Shown here: in pieces, positions 14,457-23,266 of the stretch | Position numbering within the stretch: the stretch's first letter is position 1 | Layout of the letters: the number at the start of each line of letters is the position of its first letter | DNA from: JBLNBQ01 sp050260095 | GTDB taxonomy: Bacteria; Bacillota; UBA5301; DYFA01 | Reading direction: 5' to 3' | DNA length: 36,429 bases | Assembly: GCA_050260095.1 (NCBI GenBank) | Contig: JBLNBQ010000052.1 | Coordinates: 1-36,429, forward strand | Translations under genes and position numbers: made by a program | Notes under the pieces: model-generated | Told to the model about the DNA's origin: nothing | Database searches by the model: none | The model's input: the letters and a program-made list of their open reading frames with translations, nothing else

Positions 14457-15506
14457 GTGGCGGAGGTCAAGGTGGGGATCATTGGGGCGTCGGGGTATAC
14501 CGGGGGCGAACTCCTGCGCCTCTTGGCGAATCATCCGGGGGTCAAGGTCGCCGCCGCCACCTCGCGGTCCCTCGCCGGGCAGCCGGTGGGCGCGGTCTTC
14601 CCCAACCTGGGGCCGTCCTACCCGGATCTGGCCATGGGGGCCACCGACTCGCCCGACGCGGTCGCCGGCTGCGACGTGGTCTTCCTGGCCGTGCCGGCCG
14701 GGGTGGCGATGACCCTGGCGCCCGACCTGGTCCGGGCCGGGGCGAAGGTGATCGACCTTGGGGCAGATTTCCGCTTCCGCGACCCGGCGGTCTACGAAGC
14801 CTGGTACGGGCAGCCGCACCGCTGCCCCGAGCTGCTGGCGGAGGCGGCCTACGGGCTGCCCGAACTCTTCCGGGAGGAGATCCGCCGGGCGAGAGTGGTC
14901 GGCAACCCCGGCTGCTATCCCACCGCTACGGCGCTCGCCCTCTGGCCGGCCTTGGCCGGGGGGCTGGCCGAGCCCGACGACCTGATCGTCGATGCCAAGT
15001 CGGGCGTGTCGGGCGCCGGACGCCACGCCGCGCTCGACTACCACTTCCCTGAGGTGGCGGAGAACCTGCGGGCCTACAAGGTGGCGGGCCACCGGCACAC
15101 GCCCGAGATCGAGCAGACCGTGGCCCGGCTCTGCGGCCGGCCAGTCCCCTTGACCTTCACGCCGCATCTCGTCCCCATGAGCCGGGGGATGCTGGTCACG
15201 GCCTACCTGAAGCTCCGGCCGGGGGTGGGGGTCGACGAGGTGGCGTCCGCCTACCGGATGCGCTGCTCCGGGGAACCTTGCGTGACCTTCCTCGAAGGCG
15301 ACGCTCTGCCGCAGACCAAGGCGGTGGCCGGCAGCAACCGGGTCGACGTGGCCGTCAGGGTGGACCGGCGGACGGGGCGGCTCATCGTACTGGCCGCCCT
15401 GGACAACCTGGTCAAAGGCGCCGCCGGGCAGGCGGTGCAGAACCTAAACCTGCTGGCCGGCTTCCCGGAGACCACCGGGCTGCCGCTAGCCGGGGTTTGG
15501 CCTTAA
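14457..15506 (+). CDS. argC: N-acetyl-gamma-glutamyl-phosphate reductase
   Basis: NADPH-dependent reductase making N-acetylglutamate semialdehyde, 349 residues. The Rossmann motif GASGYTGGE is at residues 10-18 and the catalytic cysteine is C153 in GNPGCYPTA; the substrate-binding block KSGVSGAGR follows. The GTG at 14457 is chosen because AGGAGG (14442-14447) is 9 bp upstream; an in-frame TTG at 14451 is only 3 bp from it. It is the first gene of an argCJBDFGH operon, transcribed from a consensus promoter. Its stop TAA lies within the ribosome binding site of argJ. Confidence 0.96.
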   Translation: MAEVKVGIIGASGYTGGELLRLLANHPGVKVAAATSRSLAGQPVGAVFPNLGPSYPDLAMGATDSPDAVAGCDVVFLAVPAGVAMTLAPDLVRAGAKVIDLGADFRFRDPAVYEAWYGQPHRCPELLAEAAYGLPELFREEIRRARVVGNPGCYPTATALALWPALAGGLAEPDDLIVDAKSGVSGAGRHAALDYHFPEVAENLRAYKVAGHRHTPEIEQTVARLCGRPVPLTFTPHLVPMSRGMLVTAYLKLRPGVGVDEVASAYRMRCSGEPCVTFLEGDALPQTKAVAGSNRVDVAVRVDRRTGRLIVLAALDNLVKGAAGQAVQNLNLLAGFPETTGLPLAGVWP

Positions 15507-15518
15507 GGAGGCAACGAA

Positions 15519-16766
15519 ATGGGACTCAGAAGTATACCCGGCGGGATCACCGCGCCGCTCGGCTTTCGGGCCGCGGCGGGTTGCGCGGGTCTCAAGCGGC
15601 AGGCGGGGCTTGCCGACCTAGCGGTCATCTATTCGGAGGTCCCGGCGGCGGTCGCCGCCGTCTTTACCCGCAACCGGGTGCAGGCTGCGCCCATCCAGGT
15701 CTGCCGGGAGCACCTGGCGGCGACCGGGGGCACGGCGCAGGCAGTTGTCGTCAACGCCGGGAATGCCAACGCCTGCACGGGCGAGCAGGGCCTCGCCGAC
15801 GCCCGGGCCACGGCGGCCACTGTCGCCGCGGGTTTGGGTCTTGCGCCCACCGCGGTGCTGGTCGCTTCCACGGGGGTCATCGGGGTGCCGCTCCCGCTCG
15901 CCAAGGTGAAGTCCGGGCTGGCCGACCTTCTGGGGGAAGCGCCGGCCGGGCGCCCGCCTGCCCTCGCCCGCTCGCCGGAAATCGACGACCAGGTGGCCCG
16001 GGCGATGATGACCACCGACACTTTTCCCAAGTTCAAGGCGGTGGAGTTCAGCCTGGACGGCGTGACGGCCCGCCTCGGCGGCGTGGCCAAGGGTTCCGGC
16101 ATGATCCACCCCGACCTGGCGACCATGCTCGCCTTCCTCACAACCGACGCCGTCATCCCGCCCGGCCTTTTGGCGCAGGCCTTCCGGGAGGAGGTCGACT
16201 GCAGCTTCAACTCCATCACGGTGGATGGCGATACGAGCACCAACGACACGGCGCTGCTCCTGGCCAACGGACAGGCGGGCAACGCACCGCTCCAGGCCGG
16301 CACGGCCGCCTACGACACGTTCCGGAGCGCCCTGGCGGAGGTTCTTGGCTTCCTGGCCAGGGAGATCGCCCGCGACGGGGAAGGCGCCACCAAACTGCTG
16401 ACCATCGAGGTGACGGGCGCCGCCTCCACCGAAGAGGCGCGGGCCATCGGGCGGACCGTCGGCACCAGCAACCTGGTGAAGACGGCGATGTTCGGCGGCG
16501 ACGTCAACTGGGGGCGCATCCTGGCCGCGGCCGGGCGGGCGCCGGCGGCCGTCGACCCGGTCCGCACCGACGTCTACCTCGCCGGCACGCTGGTGGCCCG
16601 CGGCGGGCAGGCCTGCCCGTTCGACGAGGCGACCCTGGCGAAGAAGCTCGAAGGCAAGGAGATCGCCATCCGGCTCGACCTGCATCAGGGCACGGCCGCC
16701 GCGACCGTCTGGAGCTGCGACCTCTCCTACGATTACGTGCGCATCAACGGAAGCTACCGGACCTGA
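15519..16766 (+). CDS. argJ: Bifunctional ornithine acetyltransferase / N-acetylglutamate synthase
   Basis: Transfers acetyl from N-acetylornithine to glutamate (acetyl cycle), 415 residues. The precursor self-cleaves before T202 in the conserved DLATMLAFLTTDA, giving alpha and beta chains; the new N-terminal threonine is the nucleophile. Other blocks are VNAGNANACTG (78-88) and DGDTSTNDT after the cleavage site. AAGGAGG precedes the ATG by 8 bp. Having ArgJ explains the lack of argE in the operon. Bifunctionality (also using acetyl-CoA) is usual in this clade but cannot be proved from sequence alone. Confidence 0.96.
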   Translation: MGLRSIPGGITAPLGFRAAAGCAGLKRQAGLADLAVIYSEVPAAVAAVFTRNRVQAAPIQVCREHLAATGGTAQAVVVNAGNANACTGEQGLADARATAATVAAGLGLAPTAVLVASTGVIGVPLPLAKVKSGLADLLGEAPAGRPPALARSPEIDDQVARAMMTTDTFPKFKAVEFSLDGVTARLGGVAKGSGMIHPDLATMLAFLTTDAVIPPGLLAQAFREEVDCSFNSITVDGDTSTNDTALLLANGQAGNAPLQAGTAAYDTFRSALAEVLGFLAREIARDGEGATKLLTIEVTGAASTEEARAIGRTVGTSNLVKTAMFGGDVNWGRILAAAGRAPAAVDPVRTDVYLAGTLVARGGQACPFDEATLAKKLEGKEIAIRLDLHQGTAAATVWSCDLSYDYVRINGSYRT

Positions 16767-16791
16767 CCCGAGGGTGAAGGGGGAGAAAGGG

Positions 16792-17649
16792 ATGGAGGAA
16801 CTCATCGGCAAGGCGAGGGTCTTGAGCGAAGCCCTGCCTTATATCCGCCGGTTTTTCGGCCGGACCTTCGTGGTCAAGTACGGGGGCAGCGCGATGGGCG
16901 ACGAGGCGACCCGCGACTCGATCATGCAGGACCTGGTGCTGCTCAAATACATCGGCATCAACCCCATCGTGGTGCACGGCGGCGGGCCGGAGATCACGGC
17001 GCTCCTGAAACGTTTGGGCAAGGAGACTACCTTCGTCAATGGCCAGCGGGTCACCGACCCGGAGACCATGGAGATCGCCCAGATGGTGCTGGTGGGCAAG
17101 GTGAACAAGGAACTGGTGAACCTCATCGGGCGGCACGGCGGGAAGGCGATCGGCGTCTCGGGGCTCGACGCCGGGCTGATCCGGGTGCTTCCGGCCCAAG
17201 GCGGAGCGCTCGGGCGGGTGGGAGAGGTGGAGAAGATCGACCCCGCGCCGCTCCAGGCGCTCTCCCGGGAGGGCTACCTGCCGGTCATCGCGACGGTCGG
17301 GGTGGGGCCCGACGGCGAGGCCTACAACATCAACGCCGACCTGGTCGCGGGCGAGCTGGCCGTGGCGGTCGGGGCCGACAAGCTCATCATGCTGACCGAC
17401 GTGGAAGGGCTGCGGGCGGACCCGGCCGACCCGCAAAGCCTGCTCTCGACGGTCACGGTGACGCAGGCGCGCCGGCTCATCAGCAGCGGGGCCATCGCCG
17501 GGGGGATGATCCCCAAGGTGGAGGCCTGCATCCGGGCGGCGCTCGGCGGGGTGCCCCGCACGCACATCGTCGACGGGCGCGTCCTGCACTCGCTGCTGCT
17601 CGAGATCTTCACCGACCGGGGCATCGGAACCATGGTGCAGGCGGGCTGA
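16792..17649 (+). CDS. argB: Acetylglutamate kinase
   Basis: Phosphorylates N-acetylglutamate, 285 residues. ATP and substrate motifs are VVKYGGSAM (about 32-40) and VVHGGGPEI (about 61-69), and the C-terminal block KVEACIRAALGGVPRTHIVDGR is typical. The N-terminal helix before the KYGGSAM motif (MEELIGKARVLSEALPYIRRF) is the extension found in arginine-inhibited hexameric enzymes, so feedback inhibition is likely. The ATG at 16792 has a GGGGGAG 7 bp upstream; a GTG at 16774 is in frame but would add six poorly conserved residues. It lies 25 bp after argJ. Confidence 0.96.
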   Translation: MEELIGKARVLSEALPYIRRFFGRTFVVKYGGSAMGDEATRDSIMQDLVLLKYIGINPIVVHGGGPEITALLKRLGKETTFVNGQRVTDPETMEIAQMVLVGKVNKELVNLIGRHGGKAIGVSGLDAGLIRVLPAQGGALGRVGEVEKIDPAPLQALSREGYLPVIATVGVGPDGEAYNINADLVAGELAVAVGADKLIMLTDVEGLRADPADPQSLLSTVTVTQARRLISSGAIAGGMIPKVEACIRAALGGVPRTHIVDGRVLHSLLLEIFTDRGIGTMVQAG

Positions 17650-17677
17650 CTGCCCGCCGGAAGGAGGATTCTCGCAC

Positions 17678-18916
17678 GTGAAACCAGGCATGAAGGAATT
17701 CGACGGCGCCAAGATCAAGGAACTCACCGACCGCCACGTCATGGACACCTACCGCCGGCTGCCGCTGGTTGCCGCCTGGGCGGAAGGCAGCCACATCCAT
17801 GACGCCGGCGGCCGCTCCTATCTCGACTTCATCTCCGGCCTAGCCGTCACCGCGCTCGGTCACTGCCACCCCAAGGTGGTGGAGGCCATCGCCGCCCAGG
17901 CGAAGGTCTTAGGACACGTCTCGAACATCTACTACACCGCGCCTGCCGCCTTCCTTGCGGAGCGCCTGGCGAGCCTCTCCGGCCTCGAACGGGTCTTCTT
18001 CTGCAACTCGGGGGCGGAGGCCAACGAGGCCGCTCTCAAGCTGGCCCGCCACTTCGCCTGGCGGAAGGCCGGCTGCCCCGAAGGCGGCCAGGCGCCGTAC
18101 GTGGTCGTGACGGCGGCCCGCTCGTTCCACGGGCGGACCTACGGGGCGCTCACCGCCACCGGGCAGACCAAGTATCACGCCGGGTTCGCCCCGCTGCTGC
18201 CGGGGGTGGTCCACGTGCCGCTCAACGATCTGGCGGCGCTGGAGGCGGCGCTGACTCCGGAGGTCTGCGCGGTGCTGCTCGAACCGGTGCAGGGCGAGGG
18301 CGGCGTCTACCCGTGCAGCGTAGAGTACCTTCAGGGCGTCCGCCGGCTCTGCGACGAGCGGGGCATCCTGCTCATGCTCGACGAGATCCAGACCGGGCTC
18401 GGCCGGACGGGGCGGATGTTCGCCTTCGAACACTTTGAGATCAAGCCCGACGTGATGACCCTGGCCAAGGCGCTCGGCGGCGGGCTGCCGCTCGGCGCGA
18501 TGCTGGCCCGGGAGGAGGTGGCCGCGGCCTTCCAGCCGGGCGACCACGCCTCCACCTTCGGCGGCAACCCTATCGCGTGCGCGGCCGGGCTCGCGGTGCT
18601 CGAGGTCCTGGTGGACGAGAACCTGCCGGCCCGGGCCGCGGGGCTCGGCCGGCGGCTCGTCGGCGGACTCCTCGCCTTGGGACGCCGCAATCCGCTGGTC
18701 GGCGAGGTGCGGGGGCTGGGGCTCATGGTGGGGGTGGACATCGACGCTGACGCGCCCCTCGTGGCGGCGCGCTGCCGCGAAGCAGGGCTTCTGGTTAACG
18801 CTGTCGGCCCGCACACCTTGCGCTTCCTGCCGCCGCTGACCGTGACGCCCGAGGAGATAGACACCGCGGTCTCCCTGGTGGAACAGGCCTTGCGCAGTTC
18901 GGCCGGTTCCGCTTGA
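17678..18916 (+). CDS. argD: Acetylornithine aminotransferase
   Basis: Class III PLP aminotransferase of 412 residues converting N-acetylglutamate semialdehyde to N-acetylornithine. The PLP lysine is K264 in TLAKALGGG, the cofactor aspartate D235 is in LMLDEIQTG, and FFCNSGAEANEAALKLAR at 107-124 binds the phosphate. AAGGAGG lies 10 bp before the GTG; an ATG at 17690 is an alternative start. It sits between argB and argF in the operon. Some members also use succinyl-diaminopimelate; pathway context favours arginine. Confidence 0.95.
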   Translation: MKPGMKEFDGAKIKELTDRHVMDTYRRLPLVAAWAEGSHIHDAGGRSYLDFISGLAVTALGHCHPKVVEAIAAQAKVLGHVSNIYYTAPAAFLAERLASLSGLERVFFCNSGAEANEAALKLARHFAWRKAGCPEGGQAPYVVVTAARSFHGRTYGALTATGQTKYHAGFAPLLPGVVHVPLNDLAALEAALTPEVCAVLLEPVQGEGGVYPCSVEYLQGVRRLCDERGILLMLDEIQTGLGRTGRMFAFEHFEIKPDVMTLAKALGGGLPLGAMLAREEVAAAFQPGDHASTFGGNPIACAAGLAVLEVLVDENLPARAAGLGRRLVGGLLALGRRNPLVGEVRGLGLMVGVDIDADAPLVAARCREAGLLVNAVGPHTLRFLPPLTVTPEEIDTAVSLVEQALRSSAGSA

Positions 18917-18963
18917 AGCAGTTGGCGCTGCGGGTTAGAATTACCGGGAGGAGAGATTGCCTG

Positions 18964-19914
18964 ATGACCGACTTTCGCCCTCTGTGGCCCGGACGGGATC
19001 TCGTCCGGCTCGCCGACTACTCCGCCGGCGAGGTGCGCCGCCTGCTCGCCCTGGCCCTTGAGCTGAAGGCCGCCGCACGGCGGGGGGAGCGTCCTGCCCT
19101 GCTCGCCGGGCGCACGCTGGCGATGATCTTCGAGAAGCCGTCCAACCGGACGAAGGTTTCCTTCGACGTCGGCATGCACCAACTGGGCGGTCACGCTCTG
19201 TACCTGGGACCCGACGAGGTCGGCCTCGGGGTGCGGGAGACGGTCGAGGACGTGGCCCTGGTCCTCTCCCGCTTCGTCGACGCCATCATGATCCGCACCT
19301 TCGGCCACGCCACCGTGGCGGCGCTGGCCGGGTTCGCCACCGTGCCGGTGATCAACGGGCTGGACGATCTCCATCACCCGTGCCAGGCGCTCGCCGACTA
19401 CCTCACCCTGGCCGAGCATTTCGGCGGGCTCGACGCCCTCCGCGGCCTGAAGCTGGCCTATCTTGGCGACGGCAACAACGTCTGCCACTCGCTGCTGGAG
19501 GCAGGCGCCCGCCTCGGCGTCCACCTCACCGTGGCGACCCCGCTGGGCTACGAGCCGAACGCGGCCATCTGGCAGGCGGCGCAGGCGGTGGCCCGGGAGA
19601 CGGGCGCCTCGCTCTCGCTGACCGACGACCCGGCCGAGGCGGTGAGCGGGGTCCAAGCCGTCTACACCGATACCTGGACCAGCATGGGCCAGGAGGCGGA
19701 GCGCGAGGTGCGCCGGCAGGACTTCGCCGGCTTCCAGGTGAACGAGGCGCTCTTGGCGAACGCTCCGGAAGCGGTCGTCCTCCACTGTCTCCCCGCCCAC
19801 TACGGCGAGGAGATCACGCAGGAGATCGCGCACGGCCCCAAGTCCCTCATCTTCGACCAGGCCGAGAACCGGCTGCACGCTCAGAAAGCGGTGCTGGCGG
19901 CCGTCATTCCATGA
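18964..19914 (+). CDS. argF: Ornithine carbamoyltransferase
   Basis: Makes citrulline from ornithine and carbamoyl phosphate, 316 residues. The carbamoyl-phosphate motif is SNRTK (60-64; the usual form is SxRTR, so the final residue is Lys here), HPCQALAD is at 138-145 and the ornithine-site HCLP at 275-278. The ATG at 18964 follows GGGAGGAG (18946-18953) by 10 bp. The in-frame start at 18913 would add 17 residues that do not fit the family and lacks a ribosome binding site. Its stop overlaps an ATG (19911), but argG starts further on. Confidence 0.95.
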   Translation: MTDFRPLWPGRDLVRLADYSAGEVRRLLALALELKAAARRGERPALLAGRTLAMIFEKPSNRTKVSFDVGMHQLGGHALYLGPDEVGLGVRETVEDVALVLSRFVDAIMIRTFGHATVAALAGFATVPVINGLDDLHHPCQALADYLTLAEHFGGLDALRGLKLAYLGDGNNVCHSLLEAGARLGVHLTVATPLGYEPNAAIWQAAQAVARETGASLSLTDDPAEAVSGVQAVYTDTWTSMGQEAEREVRRQDFAGFQVNEALLANAPEAVVLHCLPAHYGEEITQEIAHGPKSLIFDQAENRLHAQKAVLAAVIP

Positions 19915-19931
19915 GGCAGGAGGCAAACGAG

Positions 19932-21152
19932 ATGGCAGAGGTCAAGAAGGTCGTTCTGGCGTATTCCGGCGGGCTCGACACGTCCGTCATGATCCCCTGG
20001 CTGAAGGAGCACTACAGGTGCGAAGTGATCGCCATGGCCGCCGACGTGGGGCAAGGCGAGGAATTGGCCCCGCTGCACGAGAAGGCCTTGAAGACGGGGG
20101 CGAGCAAGCTCTACATCGAGGACCTCAAAGAGGAGTTCGTGCGGGACTTCGTCTTCCCGACCCTGCGGGCGGGGGCGCTCTATGAGGGCAAGTACCTGCT
20201 CGGGACCTCGATGGCCCGCCCGCTCATCGCCCGGCGCCAGGTGGAGATCGCCCTCAAGGAAGGAGCCGATGCGGTGGCTCACGGCGCCACCGGCAAGGGG
20301 AACGACCAGGTCCGGTTCGAGCTGGCCTACAAGGCCTTGGCGCCCAACCTCAAAGTGATCGCCCCGTGGCGGGAGTGGGAGTTCAAGGGCCGGGAAGACG
20401 AACTGGAGTACGCCGAGGCCCGGGGCATCCCCGTCCCGATGACCAAGGCCAAGCCCTACAGCCGCGACCGCAACCTCTGGCACATCTCGCACGAGGGCGT
20501 GCACCTCGAAGACCCCTGGAACGAGCCGGAAGAGGAGATGTACCAGATCAGCGGCTCGCCGGAGGCGGCGCCCGATAAGCCGGAGTACGTGGTGATCGGG
20601 TTCGCGCAAGGCAGCCCGGTCAGCCTCGACGGGCAGCCTTACGGTCCCGTGGAACTCGTGGAGCGGCTGAACGCCCTCGGCGCCCGGCACGGCATCGGGC
20701 GGCGCGACATCGTAGAGAACCGGCTGGTGGGCATGAAGTCGCGGGGCGTCTACGAGACTCCCGGCGGCACCATCCTCTATACGGCCCACGAGGAACTCGA
20801 GTCACTTACCCTCGACCGCGACACCCTGCACTACAAGCGGCTCGTGGCCGAGAAATACGCCGAGCAGGTCTACTACGGGCTCTGGTACACCCCGCTCCGC
20901 CGGGCGCTCGACGCCTTCGTGCAGACGACCCAGGAACGGGTCACCGGTGAGGTGCGGATGAAGCTCTACAAGGGGAGCGCGACGGCGGTGGGGCGCAGGT
21001 CCCAGTTCTCGCTCTACAGCGAGCGCCTGGCCACCTTCTCCGCCGAGGACGTGTACAACCAAAAGGACGCCGAGGGCTTCATCAACCTGTTCGGCCTGCC
21101 GCTCAAGGTCCAGGCCCAGCTCGAAGCGATGCTGGCTGGGCAGAAGAAGTGA
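19932..21152 (+). CDS. argG: Argininosuccinate synthase
   Basis: ATP-dependent joining of citrulline and aspartate, 406 residues. The PP-loop is YSGGLDTS (11-18), and conserved blocks GATGKGNDQVRFEL and SRDRNLWHISHEG are clear. The ATG at 19932 has AGGAGG (19918-19923) 8 bp upstream. The reading frame is open far upstream through argF, but that is an overlap of frames caused by high GC. It is followed by argH after 19 bp. Confidence 0.97.
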   Translation: MAEVKKVVLAYSGGLDTSVMIPWLKEHYRCEVIAMAADVGQGEELAPLHEKALKTGASKLYIEDLKEEFVRDFVFPTLRAGALYEGKYLLGTSMARPLIARRQVEIALKEGADAVAHGATGKGNDQVRFELAYKALAPNLKVIAPWREWEFKGREDELEYAEARGIPVPMTKAKPYSRDRNLWHISHEGVHLEDPWNEPEEEMYQISGSPEAAPDKPEYVVIGFAQGSPVSLDGQPYGPVELVERLNALGARHGIGRRDIVENRLVGMKSRGVYETPGGTILYTAHEELESLTLDRDTLHYKRLVAEKYAEQVYYGLWYTPLRRALDAFVQTTQERVTGEVRMKLYKGSATAVGRRSQFSLYSERLATFSAEDVYNQKDAEGFINLFGLPLKVQAQLEAMLAGQKK

Positions 21153-21171
21153 GGCGGGCGGGAGAGCGAGC

Positions 21172-22572
21172 ATGACGAAACTGTGGAGCGGCCGCTTCGC
21201 CAAGGAGACGGCCAAGGTCGTCGAGGAGTTCAACGCCTCCCTCCCCTTCGACCGGCGGCTCTTCCGGGAGGACATCAGGGGAAGCCTCGCCCACGTGGCG
21301 ACGCTGCAGAAGGCGGGGCTCCTCACGGCGGAGGAGGCCGCCCTGCTGGAAGAGGGCCTCAAGGGCATCGAGGCCGACCTCGCTGAGGGACGGGTGGACC
21401 TCGACCCCGCCCTGGAAGACATCCACATGGCCGTGGAGACGCTGCTCACGACCAGGGTCGGCGAGGTGGGGAAGAAGCTCCACACGGCGCGCAGCCGCAA
21501 CGACCAGGTGGCGCTCGACTTCCGGCTCTATCTCTGCCAGGCGGAGAAGGACCTCGGGCGGGCGCTGGCGCAACTGGCCCAGACCCTGCTGGAGCTGGCC
21601 GAAGCGAACGACGGCGTGCTGCTGCCCGGTCTCACGCACCTCCAACCGGCGCAACCGGTGCTGCTCGCCCATCATCTCCTGGCCTACTTCGAGATGGTGC
21701 TGCGCGATCTTGACCGGCTGAAAGATTGCGAGCGGCGGACGGCCGTCTCGCCGCTGGGCTCGGGGGCGCTGGCCGGAGTGCCGTACCCGCTCGATCGCGA
21801 GTTCACCGCCGCCCGCCTCGGCCTGACCGGCATCACCCAGAACAGCATGGACGCGGTGAGCGACCGCGACTTCGCCCTGGAGTTCCTGGCCGTGGCGTCC
21901 ATCATCATGGTTCACCTCTCCCGGTTCGCCGAAGAGATCATCCTGTGGAATTCGGCGCCCTTCGGGTTCGTGGAACTCGACGACGCCTTCGCCACCGGAT
22001 CCAGCATAATGCCGCAGAAGAAGAACCCCGACGTGGCCGAGCTGGTGCGGGGCAAGGCCGGCCGGGTCTTCGGCGATCTGATGGGCCTTCTGACCGTGAT
22101 GAAGGGCCTCCCGCTGGCCTACAACAAGGACCTTCAGGAAGACAAGGAGCAGGTCTTCGATGCCGTGGACACGCTGCGCGGCTGTCTTTTGGCGTTCACC
22201 CCGATGCTGGCGGCCATGCGGTTCCGGCCGGAGCGCATGGCGGCGGCGGCTCGCGACGGGTTCCTGACCGCCACCGACGTCGCCGATTTCCTGGTGCGGC
22301 AGGGGGTGCCGTTCCGCGAGGCCCACGCGCTGACGGGCCGGGTGGTACGGCACGCGCAGGAGCTGGGCAAAGGCCTGGAGGACCTGGCCCTCTCGGAATG
22401 GCAGGAAGTCTCCCCGCTCTTCACGTCGCAAGTCCAGGAGGCGGTAAGTTTGCTGGCCAGCGTCGCCGTCCGAAGCGTGCCCGGCGGCACGGCGCCGGTC
22501 CGGGTGGCGGAGGCTTTGTCGAAGGCGCGTCAGCGCCTGGCGGAAGGAACTCGGTGGGTTGATAAAGAATAG
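21172..22572 (+). CDS. argH: Argininosuccinate lyase
   Basis: Last step of arginine synthesis, releasing fumarate, 466 residues, normal length. The superfamily signature SSIMPQKKNPD is at 277-287, with HTARSRNDQ (104-112) and THLQPAQP (155-162) containing the catalytic histidine region. No arginase or regulator is present, so the operon is purely biosynthetic. There is no clear terminator after it. Instead a strong promoter for the cytochrome cluster overlaps its last codons (22559-22587). Confidence 0.97.
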   Translation: MTKLWSGRFAKETAKVVEEFNASLPFDRRLFREDIRGSLAHVATLQKAGLLTAEEAALLEEGLKGIEADLAEGRVDLDPALEDIHMAVETLLTTRVGEVGKKLHTARSRNDQVALDFRLYLCQAEKDLGRALAQLAQTLLELAEANDGVLLPGLTHLQPAQPVLLAHHLLAYFEMVLRDLDRLKDCERRTAVSPLGSGALAGVPYPLDREFTAARLGLTGITQNSMDAVSDRDFALEFLAVASIIMVHLSRFAEEIILWNSAPFGFVELDDAFATGSSIMPQKKNPDVAELVRGKAGRVFGDLMGLLTVMKGLPLAYNKDLQEDKEQVFDAVDTLRGCLLAFTPMLAAMRFRPERMAAAARDGFLTATDVADFLVRQGVPFREAHALTGRVVRHAQELGKGLEDLALSEWQEVSPLFTSQVQEAVSLLASVAVRSVPGGTAPVRVAEALSKARQRLAEGTRWVDKE

Positions 22573-22587
22573 TAAGTCGACTAATAT
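22559..22587 (+). promoter_or_regulatory. Promoter of the multiheme cytochrome cluster
   Basis: TTGATA (22559-22564), a 17-bp spacer and TAATAT (22582-22587), overlapping the 3' end of argH. A/T-rich sequence is rare here, which makes the match more telling. It gives the cytochrome genes a start of transcription independent of the arg operon. Confidence 0.75.
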
Positions 22588-22627
22588 TTGGAACCCACTC
22601 CGCCAACCGCGAAGGGAGGACGAAGTC

Positions 22628-23239
22628 GTGAGACAGTCACTCTTCCTGCTGATGGTGCCCGTGCTGGTTCTCACCCTCGTTGCGCCGGCGTATGCGTCGG
22701 TGCAGAATAACGCGCACAACTTCACCACGTCCGATCGCGCCGACTACGGCACGGCCACTGGCACTGGAACGGGGCCCAACGCCGAATTGTGCAAGGCCTG
22801 TCACATTCCGCACCGGGCGACGACCAGCATCAGCGCCATCTCGTCTACGGGGAAGACCATCGGCGGCAAGAGCCTGCCCGACCTCCTCTGGACCAGCACT
22901 GACTACGGCGTTCCGACCGACGCCGGCTGGGGCGACAATCCAGGCACGCTCCTCTGCATGAGTTGCCACGATGGCACCATCGGCAGCACCGCCATTCCCA
23001 GCAGCGACTCCTACGCTAATCTCGGCACCACGCCGGGCGGGAATCACCCGGTCAACAAGATGTACCCCGGCACCAACAGCGGCGGCTGGAAGGGTTCGCC
23101 CACGCAACTCCTCGGCGTCAAGGCCAACGATGTGGTGACCTGCGGCACCTGCCACGATCCGCACGAAAGCACGAACCCGAAGATGTTGCGGGTGGACAAC
23201 CGCGGAAGCCAGCTCTGCCTGGACTGTCACGCCAAGTAA
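22628..23239 (+). CDS. Secreted tetraheme c-type cytochrome (first of three similar)
   Basis: Protein of 203 residues with a signal peptide (about 1-24, ending AYA-SVQ). Four CXXCH heme sites are at C55, C110, C172 and C197. A histidine-containing HNF motif (30-32) just after the signal peptide, CKACHIPHR at heme 1, CMSCHDGTI at heme 2 and CGTCHDPH at heme 3 are shared with the two tetraheme proteins at the end of the cluster, so they are paralogues. The GTG at 22628 is chosen because it begins directly with the signal peptide and has GGGAGGA about 7 bp upstream; the upstream in-frame ATG at 22559 lies in the promoter. Probably an electron carrier outside the cytoplasmic membrane. Confidence 0.9.
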   Translation: MRQSLFLLMVPVLVLTLVAPAYASVQNNAHNFTTSDRADYGTATGTGTGPNAELCKACHIPHRATTSISAISSTGKTIGGKSLPDLLWTSTDYGVPTDAGWGDNPGTLLCMSCHDGTIGSTAIPSSDSYANLGTTPGGNHPVNKMYPGTNSGGWKGSPTQLLGVKANDVVTCGTCHDPHESTNPKMLRVDNRGSQLCLDCHAK

Positions 23240-23266
23240 GCCAGAGAACGTTCCGGGCGGGAAAGG

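Noticed and set aside
19380..19931. Open frame extending argG far upstream through argF
   Set aside because: It overlaps the well-supported argF in another frame, and argG has a good ribosome binding site and family-typical start at 19932.
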